DNA of 64,000 nucleotides from Alphaproteobacteria bacterium (GCA_024236055.1 JACKLF010000004.1:124001-188000); one strand, 5' to 3'. Shown: positions 53,429 to 62,590, counted from the stretch's first letter. Program-made: numbers and translations. The notes: generated from the sequence alone by a model not told the origin.

Positions 53429-54214
53429 CTAAGACGTTGGCTTGAGCTGTTCGTCCAGCCAGGACAGCACGCGCGCCGCCATCTCCTCCCAGCCCGGTTC
53501 GCCGATCAGCCAGTGGCCCATGCCCGGCAGCACTTCGTTGGTTGCCCGCGCGCCATACAAAGCGGCGACCCGCATCACCGTGGTGGGCGGATTGATGCGG
53601 TCGTCCGATCCGGTCACCAGCAGCAGCGGACAGGTGACTTTCGGCCTCGACCTCGCTGGCGCGGTTCTGCCCAGGCCCCAGTTCGCGCGATCTCGAAAGT
53701 GGCGGCCTCGACTCGTGTGAACTGCCCGAACACGCTGTCACGCAGTCACGCGGCAGCTTGTCGATCGAATGGGCCAGCGCCACGTCGCGGCTGGGCTCCA
53801 GCACCCCTGGTTCCAGTAACCGGGATTGAGATGCAGCGCCTGGGCGGCGCTGGATCTCGAACAGGGTCGAGGGCGCACGCCCCAGGGCGCCGACGGCGCC
53901 AGCAGCACCAGCGCGCGCACCGGCACCCGCGCCGCCAGCATCTCGCGCCAGCAGGCTGCCGCCCATCGAATGGCCCACCAGCACCGGCGGCGCGCCCAGC
54001 GCCGCGATTTCTGCTCCAGGTCGGCAGCATAATCCAGCAGCCTGGTGGCGCCAGCGCGCAGGCGGCGGCTTTCGTCGTGAAAGCGCAGCCAGGGCGCGCG
54101 TACCGGATAGCCTGCCTGCTCGAACTTTTCCTTCAGCCCGTCCAGCGACCAGGGGCCGCAAAAGGCGCCGTGGATCATCAGCACCGGCGGCTTTTTTGCC
54201 TTGGCCGCGCTCAT
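53429..54214 (-). CDS. Alpha/beta hydrolase (frameshifted here)
   Basis: Pieces of one alpha/beta hydrolase lie in three frames: KKPPVLMIHGAFCGPWSLDG with the oxyanion loop, the nucleophile elbow VLVGHSMGGSLLAR, the acid region VTGSDDRINPPTTVM, and the catalytic His in LPGMGHWLIGEPGWEEMAAR. About 260 residues if mended. Four or more one-base gains and losses between about 53645 and 54060 break it; near 53645 dropping one base joins EVEA to KVTCPLLLVTGSDD. The ATG at 54214 overlaps the rppH stop (ATGA). Probably intact in the living genome. Substrate unknown. Confidence 0.8.
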
Positions 54215-54687
54215 GCGAGATTTCCGAAAGCGGCGATGACGGACCGGTATGTGTCGCGCTTGAAGGGCACGATCAGGCCCGGCAGGTCCGCCATGGCGAC
54301 CCATTGATAGGCCGAGAATTCGGGCTCGTGCGCGGTCAGGTTGATGTCGGCCTCGCTGCCGGTGAAGCGCAGCGCGAACCATTTCTGCTTCTGGCCGCGA
54401 TAGCGGCCGTGAAACGCCACCCCCACCAGATGCGCCGGCAGGTCATAGGTCACCCAATCGTCCATTTCGGCGATGATCTCGGCCTTGTCGGTGCCCACTT
54501 CCTCCAGAAGCTCGCGCAGCGCCGCCTGGCGCGGCGTCTCGCCCGGATCGATACCGCCCTGGGGCATCTGCCAGCCTTCCACCGTCTGGTCGATCCGCTT
54601 GCCGACAAAGACCTGGCCGGCCCGGTTGAGCAGCATGATCCCCACACAGGGGCGATAAGGCAGATCAATGGGATTATTGGCCGGCAT
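54211..54687 (-). CDS. rppH: RNA pyrophosphohydrolase RppH
   Basis: Removes pyrophosphate from mRNA 5-prime ends to start decay. 158 residues, with the Nudix box from Gly44 to Gly65 (G-x5-E-x7-REL-x-EEVG). The conserved start LPYRPCVGIMLLNRAGQVFV and the RppH-type RYRGQKQKWFALRFTG are present. Coupled to the hydrolase gene. Confidence 0.95.
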   Translation of the reverse strand: MPANNPIDLPYRPCVGIMLLNRAGQVFVGKRIDQTVEGWQMPQGGIDPGETPRQAALRELLEEVGTDKAEIIAEMDDWVTYDLPAHLVGVAFHGRYRGQKQKWFALRFTGSEADINLTAHEPEFSAYQWVAMADLPGLIVPFKRDTYRSVIAAFGNLA

Positions 54688-54736
54688 GTCCCTGAAATCC
54701 GTTATTCCGGCGGATGCGGGGACAGGCCCCGCTCCG

Positions 54737-55795
54737 TCACTTTTCGGATTTCACTATGGCCGAGACGGGCACCAGAACAAACCCCCGCGATTTAAGGTCT
54801 TTCGCCCACGCAGCAATGCGCGACAGGCTGACGGGGTAAAGGAACGCGCTTCCGGTCGCGCTGCCATTGGCGCGGGCCGATGTTTCCAGGTCCGACAGGC
54901 GATGGTCGATTTCCAGCGCGGTCTGGATGGTGTCGATGGCGGCATTGGACTGCACCAGCGGCGCGCCCACCTGGCCGGCCACCAGCGGCGCAACCGACTG
55001 GGTCGCGCTGCCATTGTCGAAGAAATACAGGCCGTGACGCGACAGATAGGTCAGGACCGGCGACAGCGCATCGCTGTCCGACAGGAAGCGCTGGCCCATC
55101 AGGTTGGTCACGCCGGCATAGCCGGTGATGCGGGTCAGCGCCCAGGTCAGGCGGTCCATGTTGGTGCCTTCGCCCTGGCCGGCGCGCAGCGTGTGCGGTC
55201 CCGGATCGCTGTCCGGGAAATCATAAGGCTCCATCGGAACTTCCAGCAGCACTTCGTGGCCGCGGGCGCGCGCTTCGGCGACCCATTTGGAAACGTCCTG
55301 GGCATAGGGCGCAAATGCCAGCGTGACACCGGCCGGCAGGCTGTCCAGCGCCGCCTTGGTGGCGGAGGCGGAAATGCCCAGCCCGCGCACCACGATGGCG
55401 ATGCGCGCCTTGCCGTCGGCGGCGGGCGCGGCATAGGCCTGCATCGGCGTGCGCCCGTCTTCGGCGACGCGCGGCAGCGGGCCCTGTTTGGTGTTCTGGA
55501 TCAGGGCCGGATCGGCCAGAAGCGCCTTGCCGGCATAGACCGGCTTGGTCACCGGCGGCAGAACCGCGCCATCATCGCTCTGGGCGTCGCCCTGGGCAGG
55601 CACGAAGGCAGCCGCCTTTTTGGCCGGGGCCGGGGCGGGCAATTCCAGGCTGACGGCGGCACTGTGATGGCGGCCCAGCACCGTGATCGCCAGCGCACCG
55701 CCCGCAAGACCGCAGGCGACGAAGGCGCTGGCGAAGGCCAGCGCACGCGCGGAACGCGAGCCTTGCGGCTCGTCGGTGGAACTGACGGCACTCAT
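54737..55795 (-). CDS. Divergent polysaccharide deacetylase family protein (YibQ type)
   Basis: 352 residues. N-terminal membrane helix (about 17-38), a Pro/Lys-rich linker, then the domain: RIAIVVRGLGISASATKAAL, LPAGVTLAFAPYAQDVSKWV, HEVLLEVPMEPYDFPDSDPG, GYAGVTNLMGQRFLSD, GLYFFDNGSATQSVAPLVAG. This is the divergent NodB-fold family (DUF610), found beside EnvC/CtpA in many proteobacteria. The usual Asp near the first strand (IAIVIDDLG) is Arg here (IVVRGLG), so catalysis is doubtful. Confidence 0.85.
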   Translation of the reverse strand: MSAVSSTDEPQGSRSARALAFASAFVACGLAGGALAITVLGRHHSAAVSLELPAPAPAKKAAAFVPAQGDAQSDDGAVLPPVTKPVYAGKALLADPALIQNTKQGPLPRVAEDGRTPMQAYAAPAADGKARIAIVVRGLGISASATKAALDSLPAGVTLAFAPYAQDVSKWVAEARARGHEVLLEVPMEPYDFPDSDPGPHTLRAGQGEGTNMDRLTWALTRITGYAGVTNLMGQRFLSDSDALSPVLTYLSRHGLYFFDNGSATQSVAPLVAGQVGAPLVQSNAAIDTIQTALEIDHRLSDLETSARANGSATGSAFLYPVSLSRIAAWAKDLKSRGFVLVPVSAIVKSEK

Positions 55796-55837
55796 GCCCG
55801 GATTTAACGGTTTTTGTGGTTACTTCCGGGTTAATAA

Positions 55838-56075
55838 CCCCCTCCGGCGCAGCTCGACTTGCCTACGGCAAGCCCATCGCTGCGCCACCTCGGGCTTCGC
55901 CCAAAAGGGGGAGCTTGGTCTGTGCTTGGCTTCGACGGATTTGGTGCAACCGCCACAGGCCAGCCTCCCCCTCAGGCGCGTCAGCGCATCGGAGGGGGAG
56001 GTGGCCGCAGCAACGCGAAGACGCCGCGCGCAAAGCGCGCGGCGTCAAGCAAAGTTGCGAAGGCCGGAGGGGGTC
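55838..56075. repeat. REP-like structured repeat, copy B and associated palindromes
   Basis: 55838-55891 repeats module 1 of copy A with 52 of 54 bases identical; the inner stem is CTTGCC / GGCAAG. Further palindromes follow: CCTCCCCCT (55964) with AGGGGGAGG (55993), and a final GAGGGGG near 56071. The block fills the 283-base gap between the deacetylase and ctpA and holds no gene. Confidence 0.82.
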
Positions 56076-56078
56076 CTT

Positions 56079-57407
56079 TTACCGAGTCGCCGGCGTCTTT
56101 TCGGCGTCAGCCGGCACGGCGGTGTTGGCGGAGGCCACCGTCATCTTGCCGTTCAGCAGGTCCAGCGCATAGGAGAGCTGGAAGTCGTCATACTTCTTGC
56201 CCGGCGCCGGCTTGATGACGGGCGCATTGGCGCGCTTGGCCGGGATCGGCTCGCCCGCCAGATGGCCACGCAGGTCCGCCTCGGACGGGCGCGCCAGCTT
56301 GGGCACATCGGCTTCGTCGCCCTGGGCGACCTGGATGTCGGGAATGATGCCCTGGGCCTGAATGCTGTGACCCGACGGCGTGTAATAGCGCGCCGTGGTC
56401 AGGCGCAGCGCGCCGCGGCCCTGGCCCAGCGGAATGATGGTCTGCACCGAACCCTTGCCGAAGCTCTTCAGGCCGATGATCGTCGCGCGCTTGTGATCCT
56501 GCAGCGCGCCCGACACGATCTCCGAGGCCGAGGCGGTGCCGCCATTGATCAGCACCACCACCGGCTTGCCGTCGGTGATGTCGCCGGTATGGGCGTCATA
56601 ACGCTGGGTATCCTCGGAATGGCGGCCGCGGGTGGAGACGATCTCGCCGTTGTTGAGGAAATCATCCGACACCTGGATCGCCTGATCCAGCAGACCGCCC
56701 GGATTGTTGCGCAGGTCCAGCACATAGCCCTTGATGTTCGGGCCGATCTCTTTTTTCAGCTTGGCAACGGCCTTTTCCAGACCATCGGATGTCTGTTCGT
56801 TGAAGCCGGGCAGGCGCACATAGCCCACATCGCCCTCGCGCCGCGAGGTCGCCGCGTCGACATGCACGATGGCGCGGGTCAGGGTGACGTCGAAGGGCTT
56901 CTTCTCGCCCTCGCGCAGGATGGTCAGCGTCACCTGGGTGCCAGGCGCACCCTTCATCTTGTCGATGGAATCGTTCAGCGGCAGCCCGGCGATGGATTCG
57001 CCGTTGATGCCGGCAATGCGGTCGCCCGACTTGATGCCGGCGCGGCTGGCCGGGGTGCCGTCGATCGGCGAGACCACCTTGATCAGCCCGTCCTCAAGCG
57101 TGACCTCGATGCCGACGCCGCCGAACTCGCCCTTGGTGGTGACCTGCATGTCGCCGTAAGCCTTGGCGTCCATGTAGCTGGAATGCGGGTCCAGGCTGGA
57201 AACCATGCCCTGAATGGCATTGTCGATCAGTTCGCTGTCCTTGACGGGGCGCACATACTTGTCGCGCACATTCTGGAAGGCGTCGCTGAACAGGTCGAGC
57301 TGGCTGTAGGCGGAGGCGTCATTGGCGCCCTGCGCCTGGGGCAGCGCAAACAGGGCGACCGAAAGGCCGCCGATCAGGCCCAGACCCACCAGCGCGAACT
57401 TCTTCAT
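56079..57407 (-). CDS. ctpA: Carboxyl-terminal processing protease CtpA (S41)
   Basis: A periplasmic protease of about 442 residues. Signal/anchor MKKFALVGLGLIGGLSVALF, PDZ domain (about 80-165, GGVGIEVTLEDGLIKVVSPI, ASRAGIKSGDRIAGINGESI), then the peptidase with YVLDLRNNPGGLLDQAIQVS, the catalytic Ser in NGGTASASEIVSGALQD, and Lys in GLKSFGKGSVQT. The start at 57407 opens the signal; the frame runs to 57455 into envC. It is 14 bases after envC, the common EnvC-CtpA pair in cell-wall maturation. Confidence 0.94.
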   Translation of the reverse strand: MKKFALVGLGLIGGLSVALFALPQAQGANDASAYSQLDLFSDAFQNVRDKYVRPVKDSELIDNAIQGMVSSLDPHSSYMDAKAYGDMQVTTKGEFGGVGIEVTLEDGLIKVVSPIDGTPASRAGIKSGDRIAGINGESIAGLPLNDSIDKMKGAPGTQVTLTILREGEKKPFDVTLTRAIVHVDAATSRREGDVGYVRLPGFNEQTSDGLEKAVAKLKKEIGPNIKGYVLDLRNNPGGLLDQAIQVSDDFLNNGEIVSTRGRHSEDTQRYDAHTGDITDGKPVVVLINGGTASASEIVSGALQDHKRATIIGLKSFGKGSVQTIIPLGQGRGALRLTTARYYTPSGHSIQAQGIIPDIQVAQGDEADVPKLARPSEADLRGHLAGEPIPAKRANAPVIKPAPGKKYDDFQLSYALDLLNGKMTVASANTAVPADAEKTPATR

Positions 57408-57421
57408 GTCGTCTATGCCTT

Positions 57422-58753
57422 TCACAGTACCGGGCGCAATCTGAGTTTCAGCCACGGCGCGGGATTGATGCCATGGCCGCCATGGCGCAACTCGAAATAC
57501 AGTCGATTGTCCGGACCCTGGGCCCCGGGCATGTTTCCGACCGGTTCCCCTGCAAGCAGTTGATCGTTCGGCTTTACCGTCACGCGACCCAATCCGGCCA
57601 GTACAAGATCGTAGCCAGTGGTTATCTCAAGGATCAAGACCTGTCCCGACTTATGGTAAGGACCGGCATATAAAACTTTGCCATCTGCGGGCACGATCAC
57701 CTGGGCGCCGGGCCGGGTGGCATAGGTCAGCCCGGAATCGCTGCCTTTTGCCCCCTCCACCACGGAGCCCACCACCGGCTCCAGCAGGGAATTCTTCTGC
57801 AGGGCGGGCAGGGAACCGGCATTCTGGGCACTGACTGTCACCACCCCGGCGCCATCGTCGGCCTGCCCCATCTGGCGGCGCAGCGACCGCACCCGGGCCA
57901 GCAGCGCCTTGAAATCGGCTGCTTGGCGGGCGACCTGGTCCAGCCGCTGCTTCAGGGTTCCATAGGACTTGGCGGCCCCCTCCGCCTCTTCCTCTTTCTG
58001 GGCATAGAGCCGGTCCAGCTGGGCCCGCGCCAGGTCCAGCTGGGCGGCGGTCGCCTGGGCCTCGGCCCGGCGCCGCTCCAGCGCCGCGCGAGTGCGCTTG
58101 AGCGCCTCGATCCGGCGGGCCAGTTTTGCCGCCTGGGCATAGACCGGCGGCAGGCCCGCCCCGATCAGCATCGAGCCGCGCGCCGCCGCCAGCGCATCGT
58201 CGGGGCGCAGCGCCAGGGCGGGCGGCATGTCGTGCTGCAGCCGTTCCAGGATCGCCAGCAGGCGGGTCACCGCCACCCGGTCGTTCACGAAACCCTCGGA
58301 CAGTTTCGCGTCTTCCTTGCTCAGCCGGTCGATTTCGGCCGCGTCCGCGATCTGGCTGCGTTCCAGGCTTTCGATCCGCGCCGCGGTGTCGATCAGCTTT
58401 TGCCGCAGCGCCCTGGCTTCGGCGGCCAGCGCGTCGCTGCGCTGCTGGGCGGCTTCAAGCCGGGGCTTGCCTTCCTGCAACTCGCCCGACAGGTCCTTGA
58501 GCTGGTCGGCGCTGGAGGGAAGGCTGGCCAGCGCCTTGCCGGGCAGGGCGTGCGACAGATCCATGGCCGGATCGGGAGCTGAATCCGCGGTCCGATTTGA
58601 CCGCACTGCAGGCCTTGCCGTCGGTCGCACCGGCGCTTTCACACGCTTGTGGGCAGCAGCCTTGTTCGTGGTCTGCTTGTGCGCCGTCTGGCCCGCCGCC
58701 GGCACGCCGGCCAGCAGCAGACCAAGAAACAGCGGGAAGAGCGCCCTGTTCAC
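57422..58753 (-). CDS. envC: Murein hydrolase activator EnvC (degenerate LytM)
   Basis: 443 residues. Signal peptide (NRALFPLFLGLLLAGVPAAG), long coiled coils (SADQLKDLSGELQEGKPRLE, RRIEALKRTRAALERRRAEA) and a C-terminal LytM fold (VPADGKVLYAGPYHKSGQVL, YDLVLAGLGRVTVKPNDQLL, NRLYFELRHGG). The zinc-binding His of active M23 enzymes are missing, as in EnvC, which activates amidases instead of cutting. A GTG start at 58753 overlaps the gpmI stop (GTGA). Confidence 0.9.
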   Translation of the reverse strand: MNRALFPLFLGLLLAGVPAAGQTAHKQTTNKAAAHKRVKAPVRPTARPAVRSNRTADSAPDPAMDLSHALPGKALASLPSSADQLKDLSGELQEGKPRLEAAQQRSDALAAEARALRQKLIDTAARIESLERSQIADAAEIDRLSKEDAKLSEGFVNDRVAVTRLLAILERLQHDMPPALALRPDDALAAARGSMLIGAGLPPVYAQAAKLARRIEALKRTRAALERRRAEAQATAAQLDLARAQLDRLYAQKEEEAEGAAKSYGTLKQRLDQVARQAADFKALLARVRSLRRQMGQADDGAGVVTVSAQNAGSLPALQKNSLLEPVVGSVVEGAKGSDSGLTYATRPGAQVIVPADGKVLYAGPYHKSGQVLILEITTGYDLVLAGLGRVTVKPNDQLLAGEPVGNMPGAQGPDNRLYFELRHGGHGINPAPWLKLRLRPVL

Positions 58754-60282
58754 CCCGGCGCCACCAGCAGCGAATGGCCGGTCATCAGCTTCGGCTTTTC
58801 CAGACCCATCAGCGCCAGCACCGTGGGCGCGACATCGGCAAGCCGGCCATTTTCCAGTTTCGATCCGGCGGGCGCACCGAACGCGATCACCGGCACATCC
58901 AGCGTGGTGTGCGCGGTGTAGGGCTCGTGCGTTTCGGGGTCCTTCATCATCTCGATATTGCCATGGTCGGCGGTCAGCAGCATCACGCCGTCCACCTTTT
59001 CCAGAGCCGTCATCAGCCGGCCCAGGCATTCGTCGATCGTGTCCACCGCCTTGACCGCCGCGCGCATGATGCCGGTATGGCCCACCATGTCGGGATTGGC
59101 ATAGTTGCAGACGATCAGGTCGTACTTGCCCGACGCAATTGCCGCTTCCAGCTTGTCGGTCACCTCATAGGCGCTCATTTCCGGCTTGTGGTCATAGGTC
59201 GCCACTTTCGGACTGGGCACCAGGATGCGGTCCTCGTCGTCGAACTGTTCCTCGCGCCCACCATTCAGGAAGAAGGTGACATGCGCGTATTTTTCCGTCT
59301 CGGCGATGCGAAGCTGCTTCATGCCCTGGGCGGCGACCACTTCGCCCAGCGTGTCGCGCACATCCTCGGGCGGGAACACCGCCTGCATCAAAGGCCGCAG
59401 CGCCTCGGAATATTCGGTCAGGCCGCAGGCGGCCGAAAACCGCACGATGCGGGCGCGGCCAAAGCCGTCAAAACCGGGATCGAGCAGCGCGGTGGAAATC
59501 TCGCGCGCCCGGTCGGCGCGGAAATTGGCGAACAGCATGCAGTCGCCATCCTCCATGCCGGCATAGTCGCCCAGCACGCAGGGCACGACGAACTCGTCGG
59601 TGACGTCGCCGTCATAAGAGGCATCCAGCGCCGCGGCGGCATCGGCATAACGGCGCGCATCGGCATCGACCATCGCCGCATAGGCCTTCTCAACGCGGTC
59701 CCAGCGCTTGTCGCGGTCCATCGCGTAATAGCGCCCCGACAGGGTGGCCAGGCGCACGCCCGCCACGCCGTCGATATCGGCCAGGAATTTTTCGACAAAG
59801 CCGCGCGCGCTTTTGGGCGGGGTGTCGCGCCCGTCCAGAAAGGCATGCACGAAGACCGGCACGCCGGCAGCCGCCAGGATTTTCACCAGCGCCACCATGT
59901 GATCCTGGTGCGAATGCACCCCGCCCGGCGACATCAGCCCCATAAGATGCACCGCCGACTTGCCCGCCTTGGCCTTGTCGATCAGCCCGAGCAGCACGGG
60001 GCGGCGCGCCAGCGATCCATCCTCGATCGCCACATCGATGCGCGGCAGGTCCTGGGCCACCACGCGGCCGGCGCCGATATTCATGTGGCCGACTTCGGAA
60101 TTTCCCATCTGCCCCTTGGGCAGGCCCACCGCGCTGCCCGATGTCTGCAACAGGGCGTGGGGGCATTCCTTCAGCAGCCGCGAATAGTTGGGCGTGGTGG
60201 CGGCGGCGATGGCGTTGTCCTCGGCATGGTTCTCACGCCAGCCCCAGCCGTCCAGAATGCAAAGAAGCGCGGTCTTGGTCAT
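58750..60282 (-). CDS. gpmI: 2,3-bisphosphoglycerate-independent phosphoglycerate mutase
   Basis: Interconverts 3- and 2-phosphoglycerate in glycolysis. 510 residues. First metal ligand Asp11 in LLCILDGWGWRENHA, catalytic Ser62 in GQMGNSEVGHMNIGAGR, FLDGRDTPPKSA, and late metal sites YANPDMVGHTG and LLTADHGNIEMM. It leads a gpmI-envC-ctpA run. A second, diverged copy of its first 15 codons lies 84 bases upstream. Confidence 0.96.
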   Translation of the reverse strand: MTKTALLCILDGWGWRENHAEDNAIAAATTPNYSRLLKECPHALLQTSGSAVGLPKGQMGNSEVGHMNIGAGRVVAQDLPRIDVAIEDGSLARRPVLLGLIDKAKAGKSAVHLMGLMSPGGVHSHQDHMVALVKILAAAGVPVFVHAFLDGRDTPPKSARGFVEKFLADIDGVAGVRLATLSGRYYAMDRDKRWDRVEKAYAAMVDADARRYADAAAALDASYDGDVTDEFVVPCVLGDYAGMEDGDCMLFANFRADRAREISTALLDPGFDGFGRARIVRFSAACGLTEYSEALRPLMQAVFPPEDVRDTLGEVVAAQGMKQLRIAETEKYAHVTFFLNGGREEQFDDEDRILVPSPKVATYDHKPEMSAYEVTDKLEAAIASGKYDLIVCNYANPDMVGHTGIMRAAVKAVDTIDECLGRLMTALEKVDGVMLLTADHGNIEMMKDPETHEPYTAHTTLDVPVIAFGAPAGSKLENGRLADVAPTVLALMGLEKPKLMTGHSLLVAPG

Positions 60283-60309
60283 GACGCCATCCCGCTGCCG
60301 GGCTGGCAG

Positions 60310-60362
60310 TTATTCAATTGGCGGCTCACGCCGCCATTCTTTCTTTGGCGGCTGACGCCGCC
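60310..60362. repeat. Two tandem T-rich motif plus 6-4-6 hairpin units (gpmI copy)
   Basis: TTATTCAATT then GGCGGC-TCAC-GCCGCC (60320-60335), linker ATTCTTTCTTT, then GGCGGC-TGAC-GCCGCC (60347-60362), period 27. The first unit matches the one at 43835-43861 in motif and loop while the stem differs but still pairs. Confidence 0.75.
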
Positions 60363-60365
60363 GGG

Positions 60366-60410
60366 GCCCCAACCATCCAGAATGCAAAGAAGCGCGGTCT
60401 TGGTCATGAC
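60366..60410 (-). pseudogene. Duplicated 5-prime end of gpmI (about 14 codons)
   Basis: 45 bases match 60241-60285 at 43 positions and encode MTKTALLCILDGWG. The two differences (GAC/GAT and GGC/GGT) are synonymous. After this the frame leaves the gpmI sequence. It may act as a decoy start or be a remnant of another allele. Confidence 0.8.
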
Positions 60411-60448
60411 AAATCCTGAAAGCGAACCAAAAACAAATCAGTGACAGA

Positions 60449-61042
60449 TTACCGGAAACGGGGGCCATTGGCCCACACGACCAGCGACTTGCGGGTACCC
60501 CGCGTGATCGGCGTCACCCGGTGCAGGATATAGGAGGGGAACACGATCGCCGCGCCGCGGATGCGCGGCGCCACCTCAAGCTGGCGGCTGGCATAGAATT
60601 GCAGGTCGCAGCCGTCATAGTCGGCCGGATCGCTGAGCTGCAGCGACATGGACAGCTTGCGCGGCATGGGACGCGGACCCAGGTCCATGTGCCAGTCGTA
60701 ATGGCCGCCTTCTTCGCCGTGATAGATGGTGTACTGGAAATCCTCTGCAAAGCCCTTCAGGTCGAACTGATAGGCCTGCTTGTTGACCACGCCCATCACC
60801 TGGAACACCCGGTCATAGATCCATTTGCTGTCGGGCGTGTTGGCCATCCAGGCATTGCGGGTGATGCGGATCTTGTCCGCCTCCGCCTGGCTGAAGCCGT
60901 CGCTGTGCAGGATCGCCTTTTCGGCCTCCAGCCCGTCGCCATGGGCGATGATCCGGTCCAGTTCCTCGGGCGTGAAGACATCCTCGACCGCCACGCAGGT
61001 GGGATAGGACTCGAGCAGCTCTTGGGACATTTGCTGTGACAT
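60449..61042 (-). CDS. 2-oxoglutarate/Fe(II)-dependent dioxygenase (prolyl 4-hydroxylase type)
   Basis: 197 residues, cytoplasmic. Iron ligands His118 and Asp120 in HYDWHMDLGPRP and His174 in YILHRVTPI; Arg184 in GTRKSLVVW binds 2-oxoglutarate. DYDGCDLQFYAS and GAAIVFPS fit the double-stranded beta-helix. Resembles PiuC/PKHD-type enzymes linked with iron uptake or protein hydroxylation, but no receptor is nearby. Substrate unknown. Confidence 0.88.
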   Translation of the reverse strand: MSQQMSQELLESYPTCVAVEDVFTPEELDRIIAHGDGLEAEKAILHSDGFSQAEADKIRITRNAWMANTPDSKWIYDRVFQVMGVVNKQAYQFDLKGFAEDFQYTIYHGEEGGHYDWHMDLGPRPMPRKLSMSLQLSDPADYDGCDLQFYASRQLEVAPRIRGAAIVFPSYILHRVTPITRGTRKSLVVWANGPRFR

Positions 61043-61193
61043 TGCGTCTCTTTTTGCGGGGAAGGCGCAGAATAGGCCGTGGGCATGGCCGCGTCCATGA
61101 GCGCCCCGGACATCCGGGCGGCATTCGCAAGGGCCGGACCGAAAAATGCCGCTTTTGGTGCTATGGTGCCTTGTCGGGTGACGCGGGCGGGTG

Positions 61194-62456
61194 ATGCGTT
61201 TCAGGTCGGTCTTCGGGCGGCATTACGCCCTGGCGGTGGTTGCGGTGATCTTTGCCGCCCTGCTGGCGGCGGCGGGCCTGCGTTCCACCCCCGGCGTGCT
61301 CATGGTGCCCTGGGAAAACGCCTTTGGCTGGTCACGCGGCACCATTTCGCTGGCCGCCGCGACCGGCATCTTCCTGTTCGGCCTGACCGGTCCCTTCGCC
61401 GCCGCCGCCATGCAGCGCTTCGGCGTACGCGCCACGGTGATGGTGGCGCTGGTGATGATGGGCGCCTCCAGCATCGCCAGCCTGTTCATGACTGCCTCCT
61501 GGCAGCTGGTCCTGACCTGGGGCGTGGTTTCGGGCATCGGCTCGGGCTGCATCACCAATGTCCTGTCCGCCACCATCGTCAACCGCTGGTTTGTCACCAA
61601 CCGGGGGCTGGTGATGGGCCTGTTTGCCGCCTCCACCTCGACCGGCACCCTGATCTTCCTGCCGGTCCTGTCGGCCATCGCCCAGGACCATGGCTGGCAG
61701 CCGGTGGTGCTGTGCGTGGGCGGCGCCATGATGGTGATGCTGCCGGTGGTCTGGCTGCTTTTGCCCGAAAGTCCCGCCGCCATCGGCATTGCGCCCTTCG
61801 GCGCGCGCGATGGTCACCAGCCCGACCCGGTGATGCGCGGCAATCCGCTCAAAACCGCCTTTTCCGCGCTGGGCGAGGGGCTGAAAAGCCGCGCCTTCCT
61901 GCTTCTGGCAGCCACATTTTTCGTCTGCGGCTTCACCACCAACGGGCTGGTGGGCACCCACATGATCGCGCTGTGCCACGATCACGGCATGGAAGCGGTG
62001 GCCGCCGGCGGCCTTTTGGCCATCATGGGACTGTTCGACCTGGTGGGCACCACCGCCTCGGGCTGGCTGACCGACCGCATCGATCCTCGCAAGCTGCTGT
62101 TCTTCTATTACGGGCTGCGGGGCCTTTCGCTGATCTACCTGCCCTTTGCCGATTTCACCTTTTACGGCCTGTCGCTGTTCGCGGTCTTCTATGGGCTGGA
62201 CTGGATCGCCACCGTGCCCCCGACCCTGGCCATCGCCACCCGCACCTTTGGCGCGGCCCGCGCGCCGATCTTCTTCGGCTGGATCTCGGCCAGCCACCAG
62301 GTGGGCGCGGCGGCGGCGGCCTTCTTCGCCGGGGTCAGCCGCACGGCCACCGGCTCCTATCTGGATTCCTTCGTCGTCGCGGGGCTGGTGGCGGTCGTTG
62401 CGGCCTTCCTGGCGCTGTCGATCCGCATCGATCCGGCGCGCCCGGCCCCGGCCTGA
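61194..62456 (+). CDS. MFS transporter, monocarboxylate-type
   Basis: 420 residues, about twelve membrane helices. Family marks: GLRSTPGVLMVPWENAFGWS, SRGTISLAAATGIFLFGLTG, and the central DLVGTTASGWLTDRIDPRKL, the MFS loop 8-9 motif. This pattern is typical of the oxalate/formate- and monocarboxylate-like subfamily. GTG at 61191 directly before the ATG is an alternative start. Substrate not decidable. It stands alone, divergent from the oxygenase gene. Confidence 0.88.
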   Translation: MRFRSVFGRHYALAVVAVIFAALLAAAGLRSTPGVLMVPWENAFGWSRGTISLAAATGIFLFGLTGPFAAAAMQRFGVRATVMVALVMMGASSIASLFMTASWQLVLTWGVVSGIGSGCITNVLSATIVNRWFVTNRGLVMGLFAASTSTGTLIFLPVLSAIAQDHGWQPVVLCVGGAMMVMLPVVWLLLPESPAAIGIAPFGARDGHQPDPVMRGNPLKTAFSALGEGLKSRAFLLLAATFFVCGFTTNGLVGTHMIALCHDHGMEAVAAGGLLAIMGLFDLVGTTASGWLTDRIDPRKLLFFYYGLRGLSLIYLPFADFTFYGLSLFAVFYGLDWIATVPPTLAIATRTFGAARAPIFFGWISASHQVGAAAAAFFAGVSRTATGSYLDSFVVAGLVAVVAAFLALSIRIDPARPAPA

Positions 62457-62590
62457 CCTGCCAGAAAATCCGGTCAGCAAAATGATCAGCACGGCAGGAT
62501 GGGCCCGGCAGGAATTGCCGCCGCACCGCTGCATGCCTTCCGAACACTGTTCAACATATTGAAAAGGCAAGTGTTTTTCTGAGGCCGGCC

